From Hyphomicrobiales bacterium (GTDB lineage Bacteria > Pseudomonadota > Alphaproteobacteria > Rhizobiales > Beijerinckiaceae), in the NCBI GenBank assembly GCA_019237205.1, contig JAFAHO010000086.1, positions 1 through 60,280 on the forward strand: a DNA stretch of 60,280 nucleotides, written 5' to 3'. Under the pieces are notes generated by a model, which saw only the letters and a list, made by a program, of their open reading frames with translations, did no database searches and was not told the origin of the DNA. Each line of letters starts with the position of its first letter. Positions within the stretch are counted from its first letter, which is position 1. A program made the translations under genes and the position numbers. Below are positions 48,459 to 57,865 of this stretch, in pieces.

Positions 48459-48875
48459 TGGCCTGCTCCTTGTCGAAGAGCGTCGTTAGGCTTCGACGCA
48501 AAAGCTAGCACAGTCCCGCGTCGCGTAGCGGAATGAGCGGTCCTCAACGTCCGCGTCCGCGCTGGCGCCGCCCTGGCCGCGCCAGTCGCCGCGTCTTCCT
48601 CCGCCAGCTATCGCGACCCCCGTTCTTCGGGCCCGGCGCCGACTCGCGCACCTCGAAAGCGCTTCGACAGCCGGCAAAGCGTCGGCTAGGACCGCCCGCC
48701 TCGTGAACCGGATAATTCGCGTGAGAAACCTTCCCCCCAAGCCGATCGCCGATGCGCCGGTAAATTGTTGGGGAGCGTGGGACCGGAATCGGACGGAATC
48801 ATGGCGATTTTGGAGTCTCCCGAATCGCCGAGCGGGTCTATGGAGCGACCATCTCGAAGCGTCCCGCGCCGCTAC
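48459..48875. other. Intergenic stretch, no gene found
   Basis: About 417 bases between the 255-residue gene and gapR, both read to the left. It is GC-rich and has open frames without similarity. It probably contains the promoter of the propeller-protein operon and the gapR terminator region, but no clear hairpin or hexamer pair stands out. Confidence 0.5.
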
Positions 48876-49151
48876 TCAGTTCATGCCCAACGCCGCCAGA
48901 TAGAGGCCGAGGATCGTCTCCTCCTCGATCCGCTTGTCGCGGTCCTGTCTGCGGATCGAGACGATCTTGCGCATGATCCGCGTGTCGAAGCCGTTGGCCT
49001 TGGCCTCGCCGTAGACGTCCTTGATGTCGTCGGCGAGCGCCTTCTTTTCTTCCTCGAGCCGCTCGATGCGCTCGATGAAGGCGCGCAGATGGCCGGCGTT
49101 GACCTCCTCGGCCCCGGTCGCCTTCTCGTCCTTTTTCGCGGGCTCCGCCAT
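48876..49151 (-). CDS. gapR: GapR-like nucleoid protein (DUF2312)
   Basis: A 91-residue helical protein matching GapR, the alphaproteobacterial chromosome-structuring protein that binds overtwisted DNA ahead of polymerases and replication forks. The family core is seen in [55 protein letters not shown] in part, and [14 protein letters not shown] at the end. The start is the ATG before [10 protein letters not shown], preceded by GAGAAAGAG. It is transcribed alone, with 250 bases of non-coding DNA to its right. Confidence 0.93.
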   Translation of the reverse strand: MAEPAKKDEKATGAEEVNAGHLRAFIERIERLEEEKKALADDIKDVYGEAKANGFDTRIMRKIVSIRRQDRDKRIEEETILGLYLAALGMN

Positions 49152-49401
49152 GACGACTCTTTCTCGCGTCCATTCAAGGGAAAGGCGGCGACGTGGCGCC
49201 AAACGCTGAGCCCCGTCAAGGCCGCATGGCGCGCGCCCTGTGGACGAAGCGCGGTCGGATGAGGGGCGGCTCCGGCGAGCGCCCCGCAACAAGGCTCGCG
49301 GTCGCCGAAGCCAAGCTCTTGGCCATGAGGGACCTGCTCGTCGAGGTTCTGGACAAGCTCGCCGACGTGGGAGGCGAGGTCGCCCCGCCGACGACACCGT
49401 C

Positions 49402-50118
49402 TTATTCGCAGATGCGGTAGTTCGGCGTTGCGCCATGCATGCCCGAGTCGAAATGGAAATGGTCCTCGTGAGCCGGGTCCGATCCGGGACCGAGGATTGT
49501 GGTGAAGTAGCCGCAGGCCGTTGTCCGTAGTGCGCGGACGAGATCGCGCGCCATGTCGGAATCCTGTTGCTTCACGCGAATGCGGCGACCGTCGGCCAAG
49601 ACGAACGAAGCGATGTCCAGGGCGTTCCCTTTGGCGTGCTCGCTCGGCACAACGCCCGGTTTGTCGTACCTGGCGCGGCAGGCAAAGCCCTCTCCGGCCT
49701 CGATCTGCGCCAGCCTCTGCCCCGTGTAGGCGAGGGTCAGCGGCGCGCCGGCCTCGCGCACCCAGACGCTGAACTGCCGGGCGAAACTGCACAGCATCGA
49801 CGGTTTGCCGGAGATGTTGACGTCGCCGAAAGCAGTTGCGACGGTGGCCAGCCGGATCGCGCCGGAGAGTTCGCAGCCCTGCTGCGTCACATTGCCCAAT
49901 TCCTCAAGGACGACCTTCTTCTGGGCGAGTTCGGCGACGCACTCAGCGTAGTCGGACGCGGTCATGCCGCTGACCGAAACGAGCGTCTTTGCGTCTTTGG
50001 CATTGGTGACTGGCTTATTGTTCGCCGATCCGGGGCCGCTCTCCGCAGAGAGACCCGACGTCGAAGCGATGAGCGCGACAGCGGCGACCAATTGCAGTAA
50101 AAGCGAAGGCGGCCGCAA
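49402..50118 (-). CDS. Extensin-like C-terminal domain protein (periplasmic)
   Basis: A 238-residue secreted protein. A TTG start gives a signal peptide [22 protein letters not shown] followed by SAES. The mature part carries the bacterial extensin-like domain, which resembles D,D-peptidase zinc enzymes: [14 protein letters not shown] supplies the first His and Asp, and [10 protein letters not shown] supplies the HxH. It may therefore trim peptidoglycan. It ends with the family NYRICE. It is adjacent to an L,D-transpeptidase gene on the same strand (125-base gap). Confidence 0.88.
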   Translation of the reverse strand: MRPPSLLLQLVAAVALIASTSGLSAESGPGSANNKPVTNAKDAKTLVSVSGMTASDYAECVAELAQKKVVLEELGNVTQQGCELSGAIRLATVATAFGDVNISGKPSMLCSFARQFSVWVREAGAPLTLAYTGQRLAQIEAGEGFACRARYDKPGVVPSEHAKGNALDIASFVLADGRRIRVKQQDSDMARDLVRALRTTACGYFTTILGPGSDPAHEDHFHFDSGMHGATPNYRICE

Positions 50119-50243
50119 CGGGGATCCCTTCCTCTCAAAGTCGACGACGCCGCCGACGTCCGAGTTCTCCGTAAGGCCGCCTCATCGCGCGACGCCGCCA
50201 AGAACGCAGAGAAAGAGCCCGCGTGGGGCGCCGCTGCTGCAGT

Positions 50244-51362
50244 TCAGGGGACTTGGCGCCGGGACTCTGGTCGCTGTCCTTCACTGACCGGCGCGGGCAA
50301 TGGCGAAACAGGGGAGTCCTGGTCCTCCAACCTCACCACGGTTCCCGGGCGCGCCATTGCGGCCAGGTCAACCGCGTCCCAGTTCGTCAGACGGATGCAG
50401 CCGTGCGATTCGGTCTTGCCGATGTCTTCCGGCTGAGGCGAGCCGTGGATTCCGTAAGACGGGGCAGTGAGATCGATCCAGACGACGCCGACCGGGTTGT
50501 TCGGCCCCGGTTGCACAGTGAGCTTCTGCCTGGTCCTCACCTCTTTCCACGCGAACTTCGGATCGTAGTGGTACTCCGGATTCCAGGCGACGCTTCTTAC
50601 CTTGAAGACGCCGCTTGGAGCGGGCCTTTCCTCGCTTCCCATCGTCGCCGGATAGAACGCGAGCAGTCGGCCGTCGCGGTCGTAAACCCGAACGTTGTGC
50701 GCGGGCTTGTCCACCACGATCGTCGCCGCGATCGGACCCTCGTTGTCTTTGTCCTTTCGCGGGACTGCTTCGACCGTGTGGGACCCGGGACGCAGATTCA
50801 TCTCAGGTACGTCAGGCACAACGATCTCCGTCCCTGCCCGCTCGAAGTCGGCGCGAGGGTTGAGCCGGCGCAGCAAGCCCTGGCTCAAATGAAACATCTC
50901 GGCGAGCTCCGACACCGGACTCGTGTACGAAAGTCCCGGCAGCCTGGCCATCCGCTCGAGCTCTGTCGGGATCGCCCTGGTGAACGGTCCGGAGGCATCC
51001 GCCTCGGAGGTCGCGTAACGCCTCAAGACCGGCGCCGAATCGTGCGAGGCGAGCGCGCTCCAGGTGTCGGGGTCGAGTTTTCCGGTGACGGGCAGGCTAT
51101 TGACCTCCTGGAATGCGCGGACCGCGCTTCGGAAATTGTCGCCATCCAGACCGTCGATCTCGCCGGGTGAGAAGTGGGCTCGATCAAGGAGAATCTCCGC
51201 TTTGACGATCAGCGACGGATTCTTGTCATTGGGGGCCTCTGGGGCCGCGGCGTCGATCGAGGCCTCGGCGGTTAAGGGTCCGTTCTGTGACGCGGCGTAT
51301 CCGGAGTCGACGCCGGACGCAGCGAACCCGGCGGCCAGGACGGGTAAGAAAAGGCGAAGCAT
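50244..51362 (-). CDS. L,D-transpeptidase (YkuD) with peptidoglycan-binding domain
   Basis: A 372-residue exported peptidoglycan crosslinking enzyme. After a signal peptide (MLRLFLPVLAAGFAASGVDS), residues about 45-105 form a PG_binding_1-like module (LDGDNFRSAVRAFQEVNSLPVTGKLD in part). A LysM-like section ELAEMFHLSQGLLRRLN follows, then the YkuD domain (about 210-345) with the catalytic SHGCIRLTN and HGSPQPEDIGKTESHG. The start is placed at the signal peptide; the frame is open for another 40 codons upstream without a signal. A Pro-rich tail ends the protein. Confidence 0.9.
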   Translation of the reverse strand: MLRLFLPVLAAGFAASGVDSGYAASQNGPLTAEASIDAAAPEAPNDKNPSLIVKAEILLDRAHFSPGEIDGLDGDNFRSAVRAFQEVNSLPVTGKLDPDTWSALASHDSAPVLRRYATSEADASGPFTRAIPTELERMARLPGLSYTSPVSELAEMFHLSQGLLRRLNPRADFERAGTEIVVPDVPEMNLRPGSHTVEAVPRKDKDNEGPIAATIVVDKPAHNVRVYDRDGRLLAFYPATMGSEERPAPSGVFKVRSVAWNPEYHYDPKFAWKEVRTRQKLTVQPGPNNPVGVVWIDLTAPSYGIHGSPQPEDIGKTESHGCIRLTNWDAVDLAAMARPGTVVRLEDQDSPVSPLPAPVSEGQRPESRRQVP

Positions 51363-51616
51363 ACGCCAACAACGCGCTTCGACTTGGCGAGTTCCGGGCT
51401 TGTCGCAGAGCCTCACCGCTTTCAGCGCGCGCAACCCTTTGAAGCGGCGCCAAGGCGAGTCCCGCGGGGATTTGGGGAACATTAAGGCGGGGGTGGCGGT
51501 TAGGGTCCGTCGGGCCGATGATTTCGACCGCGCGTCAAGCCCCTCGATGCGTTCGACCCCGAGGCGCGCGACCCGATCCCGATCGATCGGCTCAACAAGG
51601 TTATGGAGAAGGCAAG

Positions 51617-51874
51617 ATGACGAGAACCTTAATCCTGATCGGCCTATTGATGGCGCCCATCCCCGTGCAGGCGCAGGCCGTTGAATTTGGGCCGGGCGGA
51701 TTCCGTGTCGTTCCGCAGGGTGGCGTCGACTGTCGGGAATTGCGCTTAGCCTGCATGCACAAAGAAGACTTGGGCCAAGCCGGAATGGGCAACTGCCGCC
51801 GCTACCGGGAGCTTTGCACCGGCGGCGCGCGCGCCTACGAGCATCGTCACTGGCATTCGGATGAAGAGGACTGA
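51617..51874 (+). CDS. Small secreted Cys-containing protein
   Basis: An 85-residue protein with a clear signal peptide MTRTLILIGLLMAPIPVQAQA and a mature part of about 65 residues with four cysteines (CRELRLACMHKED and CRRYRELC), likely two disulfides, and a His- and acidic-rich end (EHRHWHSDEED). A GGAGAAGG site precedes the ATG. No named family is recognised. Similar small secreted proteins with CRELRxxC-type pairs occur in Bradyrhizobium and relatives. Confidence 0.7.
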   Translation: MTRTLILIGLLMAPIPVQAQAVEFGPGGFRVVPQGGVDCRELRLACMHKEDLGQAGMGNCRRYRELCTGGARAYEHRHWHSDEED

Positions 51875-51992
51875 GGCGAGAGCTAGGCCGGCGAGCCGCC
51901 TCGACGCATGAGATAGCCGGTCGCGTTGGATCTCCTCGTCAAAGCCGCGCCCGAGCCCCTGTAGACGAAACGCGGCGAGCGTAGCGAGCGAT

Positions 51993-52155
51993 CCCCTTCT
52001 CCCACTTGTGGGAGAGGGGCCTGCCCGCGGGCGAAGATCCGGGGTGGCCGGCGACAGCCGGCCGATCAGGGGTCTGCGCCGAAAGGCGCGCGATCGCGAG
52101 GCGCTGCCGCGCCGAACCCCTCACCCTCAACCCCTCTCCCGCCAGTGGAGAGGGG
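51993..52155. repeat. Mosaic intergenic hairpin repeats
   Basis: Two related hairpins border the block: CCCCTTCTCCCAC/GTGGGAGAGGGG at the left (51993-52019, one bulge) and CCCCTCTCCC/GGAGAGGGG at the right (52131-52155). They share the CCCTCTCCC core with the hairpins near 20 kb. The block touches the end of the N-formylglutamate amidohydrolase gene and may act as its terminator. Confidence 0.55.
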
Positions 52156-52161
52156 AGCCGC

Positions 52162-53004
52162 TTAGCGCCGTACGGCCCGGGTTGTTGCGCGGCTCCCGAG
52201 GTCCGCGGGGACCCGCGCGTCGCGGTCGGAGAGGATGGGCGTGATAAGCCTGGCCAGGCGGTCTGCCCAGGCAAGCGCGCCCGGTGGCTCGGCGATCAGG
52301 TCCTGACGAATCTCGATCAGCGCGTTCGCGAGCCCGCGGGCCGTCGCGACGGCGTCGATCGTGTCGCCAGCCAGCGCCCCGTCATAGGGCTCGTTGTCGC
52401 CGATGCCGTCGACGTGAAGGTCCGGCTCGGCGACAAGCGCCTCGAGGAGCGGTTTGGCGATGCGGTCGTCGCGGTCCCACAGGACCCCGACTTTCCAGCG
52501 CCGGGGCGCGCCGCGCCAGACCGCGGTGAAGGAGTGGATCGACACGAGCGCCGGCGGCTCGCCGGTCGCCATCATCGCCTCGACGGCGCCCGCGACCGTA
52601 TTGCGGTAAGGCGCCCAGAAGCGCTCGAGCCTTCTCGCGGTCTCCGCTGCGTCTGCCCGCGCGTTGCCCGGCACGATCGCGCCGTCGGAATAGCGCATGA
52701 CCAGCGTCGGGTCGTCCGCGCCGCGGTTCGGGTCGATGAGGAGGCGCGAAAAGGTCGAGAGCACGGCCGGCGCCTCGAGCCGCGCTGCGAGCGCGCGCGC
52801 AAGCTCCGCCGCGCCGATGTCGTAGGCGATGTGCCGCTCGAGCGCCTCGCGCCCGAGGCCCAGCGAATCGTAGCCAGGCGGAATCGCGTTCGACGCGTGG
52901 TCGCACACGACGAGAACCCCCGCGTCGAGGCGCCCCTCGACGGTCTCGACCGGCGAGAAGGCCGGCTCGACCGGCTCGAAATTGAGGCGCGCGCTCCCGT
53001 CCAT
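52162..53004 (-). CDS. N-formylglutamate amidohydrolase family protein
   Basis: A 280-residue zinc hydrolase of the HutG-type FGase family. It shows the metal-site HAS motif in LVVCDHASNAIPPGYDSLGL, AYDIGAAELARALAARL, the substrate arginine region STFSRLLIDPNRGADDPTL and VSIHSFTAVWRGAPRRWKVGVLWDRD. In pathway II of histidine breakdown this enzyme splits N-formylglutamate, but no hut genes are near and many family members act on unknown amides. It is transcribed alone; the SDR gene 112 bases upstream may share its transcript. Confidence 0.9.
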   Translation of the reverse strand: MDGSARLNFEPVEPAFSPVETVEGRLDAGVLVVCDHASNAIPPGYDSLGLGREALERHIAYDIGAAELARALAARLEAPAVLSTFSRLLIDPNRGADDPTLVMRYSDGAIVPGNARADAAETARRLERFWAPYRNTVAGAVEAMMATGEPPALVSIHSFTAVWRGAPRRWKVGVLWDRDDRIAKPLLEALVAEPDLHVDGIGDNEPYDGALAGDTIDAVATARGLANALIEIRQDLIAEPPGALAWADRLARLITPILSDRDARVPADLGSRATTRAVRR

Positions 53005-53116
53005 TCCTGACGTTTGCTGTGCGGTTGAGGCAAGACTATGGACGATAAACGCAATTCATGCCGCCGAGTCCGTTGCCGGCGGACGGGAATCCACCGAATG
53101 TCGCGATCGGCGCCTA

Positions 53117-53890
53117 TCAGCCGGCGATGGTCGCGCCGCCATCGACGACGATGGTCTGGCCGGTCATGAACGAGCCGGCCTTCGACGCCAGATAGACGGC
53201 CGCCCCCGCGATCTCGTCCGCTTCGCCAATGCGTCTGAGCGGCGTCGTCGCAGTGACCGTCTTCAGGGTTTGCGGATTCTCCCATAAGGCCTTGGCGAAA
53301 TCGGTCCGGATGAGGCCCGGCGCAATGCAGTTGACCCGGACGTTGTGCGGCCCCCACTCGACCGCGAGATTGCGCGCAAGCTGGAAGTCGGCCGCCTTCG
53401 ACACGTTGTAGGCGCCGATGACCGTCGAACCCTTCAGGCCCCCGACTGAGGACACGATGATGATCGACCCGTCCTTGCGCTCGATCATGCCCGGCGCGGC
53501 CATCTGGATCAGCCAGTTGTTGGCGATCACGTTGTTGTCGAGGATCTTGCGGAACTGCTCGTCTGAAATGCCGGACATCGGGCCATAATAGGGATTGGAC
53601 GCCGCATTGCAGACGAGGATGTCGATGCGCCCGAAGGCGCGGTTCGCTTCCTCGACGAGGCGCCGAAGCTCGTCCTTGGACGAGATGCTGGCTGCGATGG
53701 CGATCGCGGCTTTGCGTCCGCAGGCGGCGTTGATGGCATCTGCCGCCTGAACGCAGGCCTCGGCCTTGCGCGACGAGATCACGACCTCGGCGCCGTGCTC
53801 GGCGAGGCGCTCCGCGATCGCCCGACCGATGCCCCGCGATGAGCCGGTGACGACGGCGACGCGGCCAGTGAGATCGAACAGATTGGCCAA
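53117..53890 (-). CDS. Short-chain dehydrogenase/reductase
   Basis: A 257-residue NAD(P)-dependent SDR. The TTG start, preceded by a GGAGG site, gives ANLFDLTGRVAVVTGSSRGIGRAIA at the N-terminus, with the TGxxxGIG cofactor motif. The NNxxxN motif is in DILVCNAASNPYY, the catalytic Ser-Tyr-Lys in IVSSVGGLKGSTVIGAYNVSKAA. The substrate is unknown; the C-terminal GQTIVVDGGATIAG is typical of 3-oxoacyl-ACP-reductase-like members. A longer start adds unrelated residues. Confidence 0.93.
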   Translation of the reverse strand: MANLFDLTGRVAVVTGSSRGIGRAIAERLAEHGAEVVISSRKAEACVQAADAINAACGRKAAIAIAASISSKDELRRLVEEANRAFGRIDILVCNAASNPYYGPMSGISDEQFRKILDNNVIANNWLIQMAAPGMIERKDGSIIIVSSVGGLKGSTVIGAYNVSKAADFQLARNLAVEWGPHNVRVNCIAPGLIRTDFAKALWENPQTLKTVTATTPLRRIGEADEIAGAAVYLASKAGSFMTGQTIVVDGGATIAG

Positions 53891-54382
53891 GGCTTCCTCC
53901 CTGATGGGCGCCTCCACGCGCGCGCCGATTCCCAAGACTATCGCATATGGCTGAGCGTTTGTTATGCGACCGCGGCATGCGCCCGAGGGCCGCTTTTATC
54001 CTGATAAAGAAATAACAGGGGAAAAAATGTTGAGGCGCGGCCCGCCGGGGCCTGGTCACGAAAAGACCCTTATTTTCAATCGTTTCCGAAAGGACCGCCG
54101 CGCCCGCCATGTCAAAATAACAGGACGATAACAGGGGGCTTAACAAGGCAATAAGAGAGCAGTAACCGGAGCGCGAGAAAGGCGCACTCGAGATCTCCGT
54201 GTTATGCAACTCGCGCATGGGTTGGAGCGCGAGGCGCCCGCCCGGGCGTTGACTGGCTGCAACCGCCTAACTGTCATGTCAAGGCGCCTCGCCGGGGCGA
54301 AGGATCCTCCCCGCGCCGATTCCATCACAAAGCAACCTGTTCTATGTGTCGGACCGTTGCGCGCCTCTGACCCGGATCCCCG
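53891..54382. other. Intergenic stretch with repeated short motifs
   Basis: About 490 bases between the divergent SDR and DUF4239 genes. It contains three copies of ATAACAGG (near 54012, 54117 and 54128) and two copies of GTTATGCRAC (53961-53970 and 54201-54210) flanking them, and it is AT-richer than its neighbours. No gene or RNA is recognised. Confidence 0.5.
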
Positions 54383-55192
54383 ATGACCGCCGACTGGTTG
54401 TACGACGTCGATATCTGGATCCTCGGCGTCGGCAGCATCGCAGCTTTCCTTGCCTGCGCGGAGGCCGGGCAATGGATCGGCGCGCGGTTTCGCAGTCAGG
54501 AAACCGACCGCGCGCTTACCGTCATCACCGCCACCCAGGCGGCGACGCTCGGCCTCTTCGCGATCCTCATCGGCTTTTCCTTCTCGACGGCGATGACGCT
54601 CCACGAGCAGCGAAGAGCTTTGCTGCTGGATGAAGCGAACGCCATCGGGACGACGGATCTCCGCGCGCAGATGCTCCCGCAGCCCTATGCGGCGGACGCC
54701 CGCCGCCTGCTGCGCGACTATGTCGGGGTCCGGCTGTCGTTCCACCGGGATTCGGACGACGACGCGAAGTTCGCTCAAGCGATCGAAGCCTCGACGAAAT
54801 TGCACGACGAGCTCTGGCGGCAGGCGAGCGCCGCGAGCGCGCTTGAGCCGCTATCCGTGCCGACCGGCCTCTACGTGCAGTCCCTCAACGAGATGATCGA
54901 CCTGCACGCGAAGAACCTCGATGCGCTGCGGACGCGCGTCCCGGCTTCGAGCATCCTGATGCTCTACGCGATCGGGCTCGCCGGGCTCGGGCTCATCGGC
55001 TATGAGAGCGGGCTCAGCAGCGTGCGGCGCTCATTTCCGACCATGATCGCCGCCCTCCTGCTGGCCGGCGTCATCCTCGTCGTCGTCGATCTCGACCGGC
55101 CCCGGCGCGGGCTCATCGTCGTCGGCATGCAGCCGCTGGTTGACCTCGAGGCGAGCATGGGGGCGGAGAAGGCGGCTTCGGATACGCAGTGA
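54383..55192 (+). CDS. DUF4239 membrane protein
   Basis: A 269-residue inner-membrane protein of the bestrophin-like DUF4239 family. Hydrophobic helices lie near 9-25, 50-72 (TQAATLGLFAILIGFSFSTAM), 195-215 and 222-240. The central LHEQRRALLLDEANAIGTTDLRAQMLP segment is the family signature. Anion-channel-like activity has been suggested for related folds, but none is established. It is transcribed alone. Confidence 0.85.
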   Translation: MTADWLYDVDIWILGVGSIAAFLACAEAGQWIGARFRSQETDRALTVITATQAATLGLFAILIGFSFSTAMTLHEQRRALLLDEANAIGTTDLRAQMLPQPYAADARRLLRDYVGVRLSFHRDSDDDAKFAQAIEASTKLHDELWRQASAASALEPLSVPTGLYVQSLNEMIDLHAKNLDALRTRVPASSILMLYAIGLAGLGLIGYESGLSSVRRSFPTMIAALLLAGVILVVVDLDRPRRGLIVVGMQPLVDLEASMGAEKAASDTQ

Positions 55193-55314
55193 AGGCATGG
55201 ACCGGGGACGCGCCGGAAGCGGCGGCTTGGATCTCTATGTTTCCAGATCGGCCATTCGACGATTGCGAATTTTAAGACGTTCAATCTTGAAGTTAACAAT
55301 GTAACATCGAAATC

Positions 55315-55343
55315 TTGACGGTTTATCAAGGTTTTCATAGCCT
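55315..55343 (+). promoter_or_regulatory. Candidate promoter of the unknown gene at 55.4 kb
   Basis: TTGACG and TAGCCT are spaced by 17 bases in an AT-rich stretch about 75 bases before the next ATG. CTTGA/TCAAG also forms a short dyad over the -35 element, a possible operator. Confidence 0.4.
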
Positions 55344-55416
55344 TGCCTTAAGGAAGTAAGGTGAGGGGATGCCGAACGCTGTCGGAAGGCCAGCGAACCC
55401 GATAGAGGACGATCCG

Positions 55417-55896
55417 ATGCAGGATTTGATTCAGAACTATGTAAGCGATCTGAAAAAACTCCGCGACGCGTTCCACAACGAGCTCACAGTCACGGCGGAG
55501 GAGCTGTCAAAGGCAATGGGCGTCTACGCTCGTAGCAGTGAGGCGGCGCTGGCGTCTTTCATGGAGAAAGCTTCGGCTCGTGCGTTGGAGCTCGAAGTGT
55601 CAGCGACGGCGAGGCTCAGTCAGTTTTGCGGTCTTCCGGCAAACGGCAGTCTGCCGGACGTCGATGACAAACCGCTCACGCATACCCCAACGAATGCGAA
55701 CGTGTTCAGAATCGCGGCCGCTGCAGAGGAGGCGGTCGCAGGTGATCAGCATGTCGAGGGCGACAGCGACCGCACGCCGCAGCCGGCGGCTCGACTACCC
55801 CGGGTACACCGGGATAGGCCGCTTGAGGCAGTTCACCTCCAGCTTCAGGAGGTACAGGTCGAAACTGCGCATTTAACGAAGTCTCCGGCGAGTTAG
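55417..55896 (+). CDS. Unknown helical protein
   Basis: A 159-residue protein not assigned to a family. The first 75 residues form a heptad-like helical region (MQDLIQNYVSDLKKLRDAFH and ELTVTAEELSKAMGVYARSS), reminiscent of phasin-like or structural coiled-coil proteins; the rest is Pro/Gln-rich and looks disordered. The upstream in-frame extension from 55369 is not needed. Base composition is lower in GC than the conserved genes, so it may be of recent origin. Confidence 0.5.
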   Translation: MQDLIQNYVSDLKKLRDAFHNELTVTAEELSKAMGVYARSSEAALASFMEKASARALELEVSATARLSQFCGLPANGSLPDVDDKPLTHTPTNANVFRIAAAAEEAVAGDQHVEGDSDRTPQPAARLPRVHRDRPLEAVHLQLQEVQVETAHLTKSPAS

Positions 55897-55986
55897 ACGC
55901 CACCGGATTCAATCCCCGCGGCAGCGCGGATCACCTCCGTTTTCGAGCACATGTTGCCCCTAACCCCGGCTTCGAGCCCGCCGCGG

Positions 55987-56358
55987 TCAGAAAGTCTTCG
56001 GCCTCGTCCCCCGCCGCCATGCGCAGACTTTCGCGCGGCTGTTGACCCAGCATCCGCCGTGGCGGACCACGGTCCCGAGCGAAGCGTCGGCGTGGTTGCT
56101 GTTGGGCACGCGGTTCCAGGACGCATACGCTTTGCCGTCCTCCATGTTGACATAGGCGAAGAAGGGCGACCGGCTATGTTCGCCCGCGCCGATGGAGAAG
56201 CTGCGGTCCGCTCGCAGGATCACGTCGCAACGGCCATTGAGGTATATACGCGAGTCGACGCTGAGGTAGCACTCGCCCTGCGCCGCTTGCGCGGCATGGG
56301 AGGCGACGCATACGGCGGCTGCGAGCACGAAACCCGCCCCGCGCACTGATTTGCCCAT
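55987..56358 (-). CDS. Small secreted protein
   Basis: A 123-residue exported protein. The signal peptide is MGKSVRGAGFVLAAAVCVASHAAQA; the mature part contains four cysteines (GECYLSVDSRIYLNGRCD and GGCWVNSRAKVCAW), which may form two disulfides, and a FFAYVNMEDGKAYASWN centre. I do not recognise the family. It lies next to decayed genes but its own frame is intact. Confidence 0.6.
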   Translation of the reverse strand: MGKSVRGAGFVLAAAVCVASHAAQAAQGECYLSVDSRIYLNGRCDVILRADRSFSIGAGEHSRSPFFAYVNMEDGKAYASWNRVPNSNHADASLGTVVRHGGCWVNSRAKVCAWRRGTRPKTF

Positions 56359-56476
56359 TGAACCCGCCAACAAACGAGATACGGGAGATGAGTTGACGCC
56401 AGCGGTTGCGGGGTGCGCTCCGGTGCGAGCGCGAAACCCGCAAAGAACCTTCCTTGACCCGAGCGAAAATCGTGCT

Positions 56477-57011
56477 CTAGGAAGCAAGTGAGACTGCCTT
56501 ACGCGATATACGGGCGCCAGCGAAGCCTAGGCCCACGCACCCCGCCAGCATCATTGCCCAGGTCGAGGGCTCGGGAACGGCGACCGAGAAGGTCAGCGTT
56601 GAAGGGAACTCTCCGGGAGTGTCGAATTTGATCAGCCCGCTGAACGAGCCGGGCGCGAACATCGGAGCCGCCTCGTCGCCTGTTTAGATTTGCGTCGAAC
56701 CAAGAAGCAGAACGCCGCCGCTGAATGATGTCGAAAACATCACGCCTGATTCAGGGCCGTCCGGGTCATAGTACGCCACGAAACTCCGCGGCGGCAGCGT
56801 CGGGGCAACAAAATCCGAGACCGGGACGGACGTAACGTCGCCGGGCAGAAAAAAGTGAGGCGTCGGCGCCGAGTCCTGCCGCCATGTCGCTTCGGTGTGG
56901 GTCGTGCCGTCATTGACGTAGGTCCAGGTCACATCCAGCGTCTCGCCGCTGGCCGAAGCGGCCGCGAAGAACCCGGCGGCGCCGATCGCCGCGGGTCAAG
57001 ATTCGATTCAT
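56477..57011 (-). pseudogene. PEP-CTERM exported protein, broken by a frameshift and a nonsense codon
   Basis: A protein of about 175 residues made of three pieces. It starts MNRILT in the frame of the ATG at 57011 (AAGGGGG ribosome-binding site), then the signal peptide AAIGAAGFFAAASA continues in the next frame after an extra base in a C-run (56993-56995 on the plus strand). The body (SGETLDVTWTYVNDGTTH onward) stops at TAA (56684-56686), and the same frame goes on to TGDEAAPMFAPGSFSGLIKF and the classical PEP-CTERM end VPEPSTWAMMLAGCVGLGF with ARISRK. PEP-CTERM proteins are sorted to the cell surface by exosortase; none is in the window. Confidence 0.75.
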
Positions 57012-57224
57012 CACGTAACCCCCTTAAGCATGGCCGACTGACATCCCCCGGACGCCGCATCCGACGATGCGTAATGTAACCGCTATTGGCGGATTTTCTC
57101 AAACATCCGAGACAGTAGGCAACCGTGACGTCGTCGTCGACCGCGACCGGCCCCGTCGCGCCGGGAACAATTTGTCCCCTTCCCGACTTATTTATGGTTA
57201 ACCTCGAAATGGAAGCCGTCCGAA

Positions 57225-57865
57225 ATGAGCCGATCCGGAAACAAAGCGGCCAAGATGGTCTACCGCGTCTTCGGTCCTGGCCTCGGAGACGGGGCTTGTT
57301 TGCGAGCAAGAGACGAGATCGGGGCGATCAGCGCCATATCCAGGATTTTCGGCCTCGAAGTGACAGACCTCAGGGCCGCTGAGGACATTCGGGTTCGTTT
57401 GCCTCCGAACACGATTCCCGAAAGTTCAGGGGAAACGATCTGCTACGTGCCGTCCGCTCTGCCAGATGCGGCAGCGAGGCCGGACTCATATGCAGGTCTC
57501 TGGAAGCAAGCCGGGTCTCTTCGGCGGCGGCGGTTGCTCGTTGTTGAGGACGAATACTTAATCGCGGTGGTCATACAAAATCATCTGGAAGCGGCGGGCG
57601 CTATTGTGTCAGCTGTGGGATCGTTGGGCGCGGCAATCGAGATGATCAAATCGCAAGCAATGGATGCCGCGATTGTGTACATCAACCTTCGAGGCGTGAA
57701 AGCTTATCCCGTCGCGGATTTGCTGATAGCCAAAATATACCATTTGTCATCAGTTCAGCTTACGATGATTGGATATTCTGCGCTCGTTACCCTCAAGTGC
57801 CTGCCTGCCAAAAGCCCTATCCGTTCGAGACGCTCAAAAACCTCGTTTTGAGCGTACTCCGTTAG
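57225..57865 (+). pseudogene. Degenerate response regulator, phospho-Asp lost and frameshifted
   Basis: The frame opens with MSRSGNKAAKMVYRVFGPGL and about 100 residues of unknown type, followed by a CheY-like receiver. The acidic pair is kept (RRLLVVEDEYLIAVVIQNHL), but the phospho-accepting Asp is Tyr152 in DAAIVYINLRG, where relatives have LDVNLRG. Near 57735 the receiver frame is lost: one more A in the run at 57732-57735 would give AKNIPFVISSAYDDWIFCAR and the family end RYPQVPACQKPYPFETLKNL, stopping at 57865. As it stands the protein ends at 57851 with an unrelated tail. Confidence 0.75.

Noticed and set aside
51362-51482. Longer start for the L,D-transpeptidase
   Set aside because: It would place 40 charged residues before the signal peptide, which argues against export.
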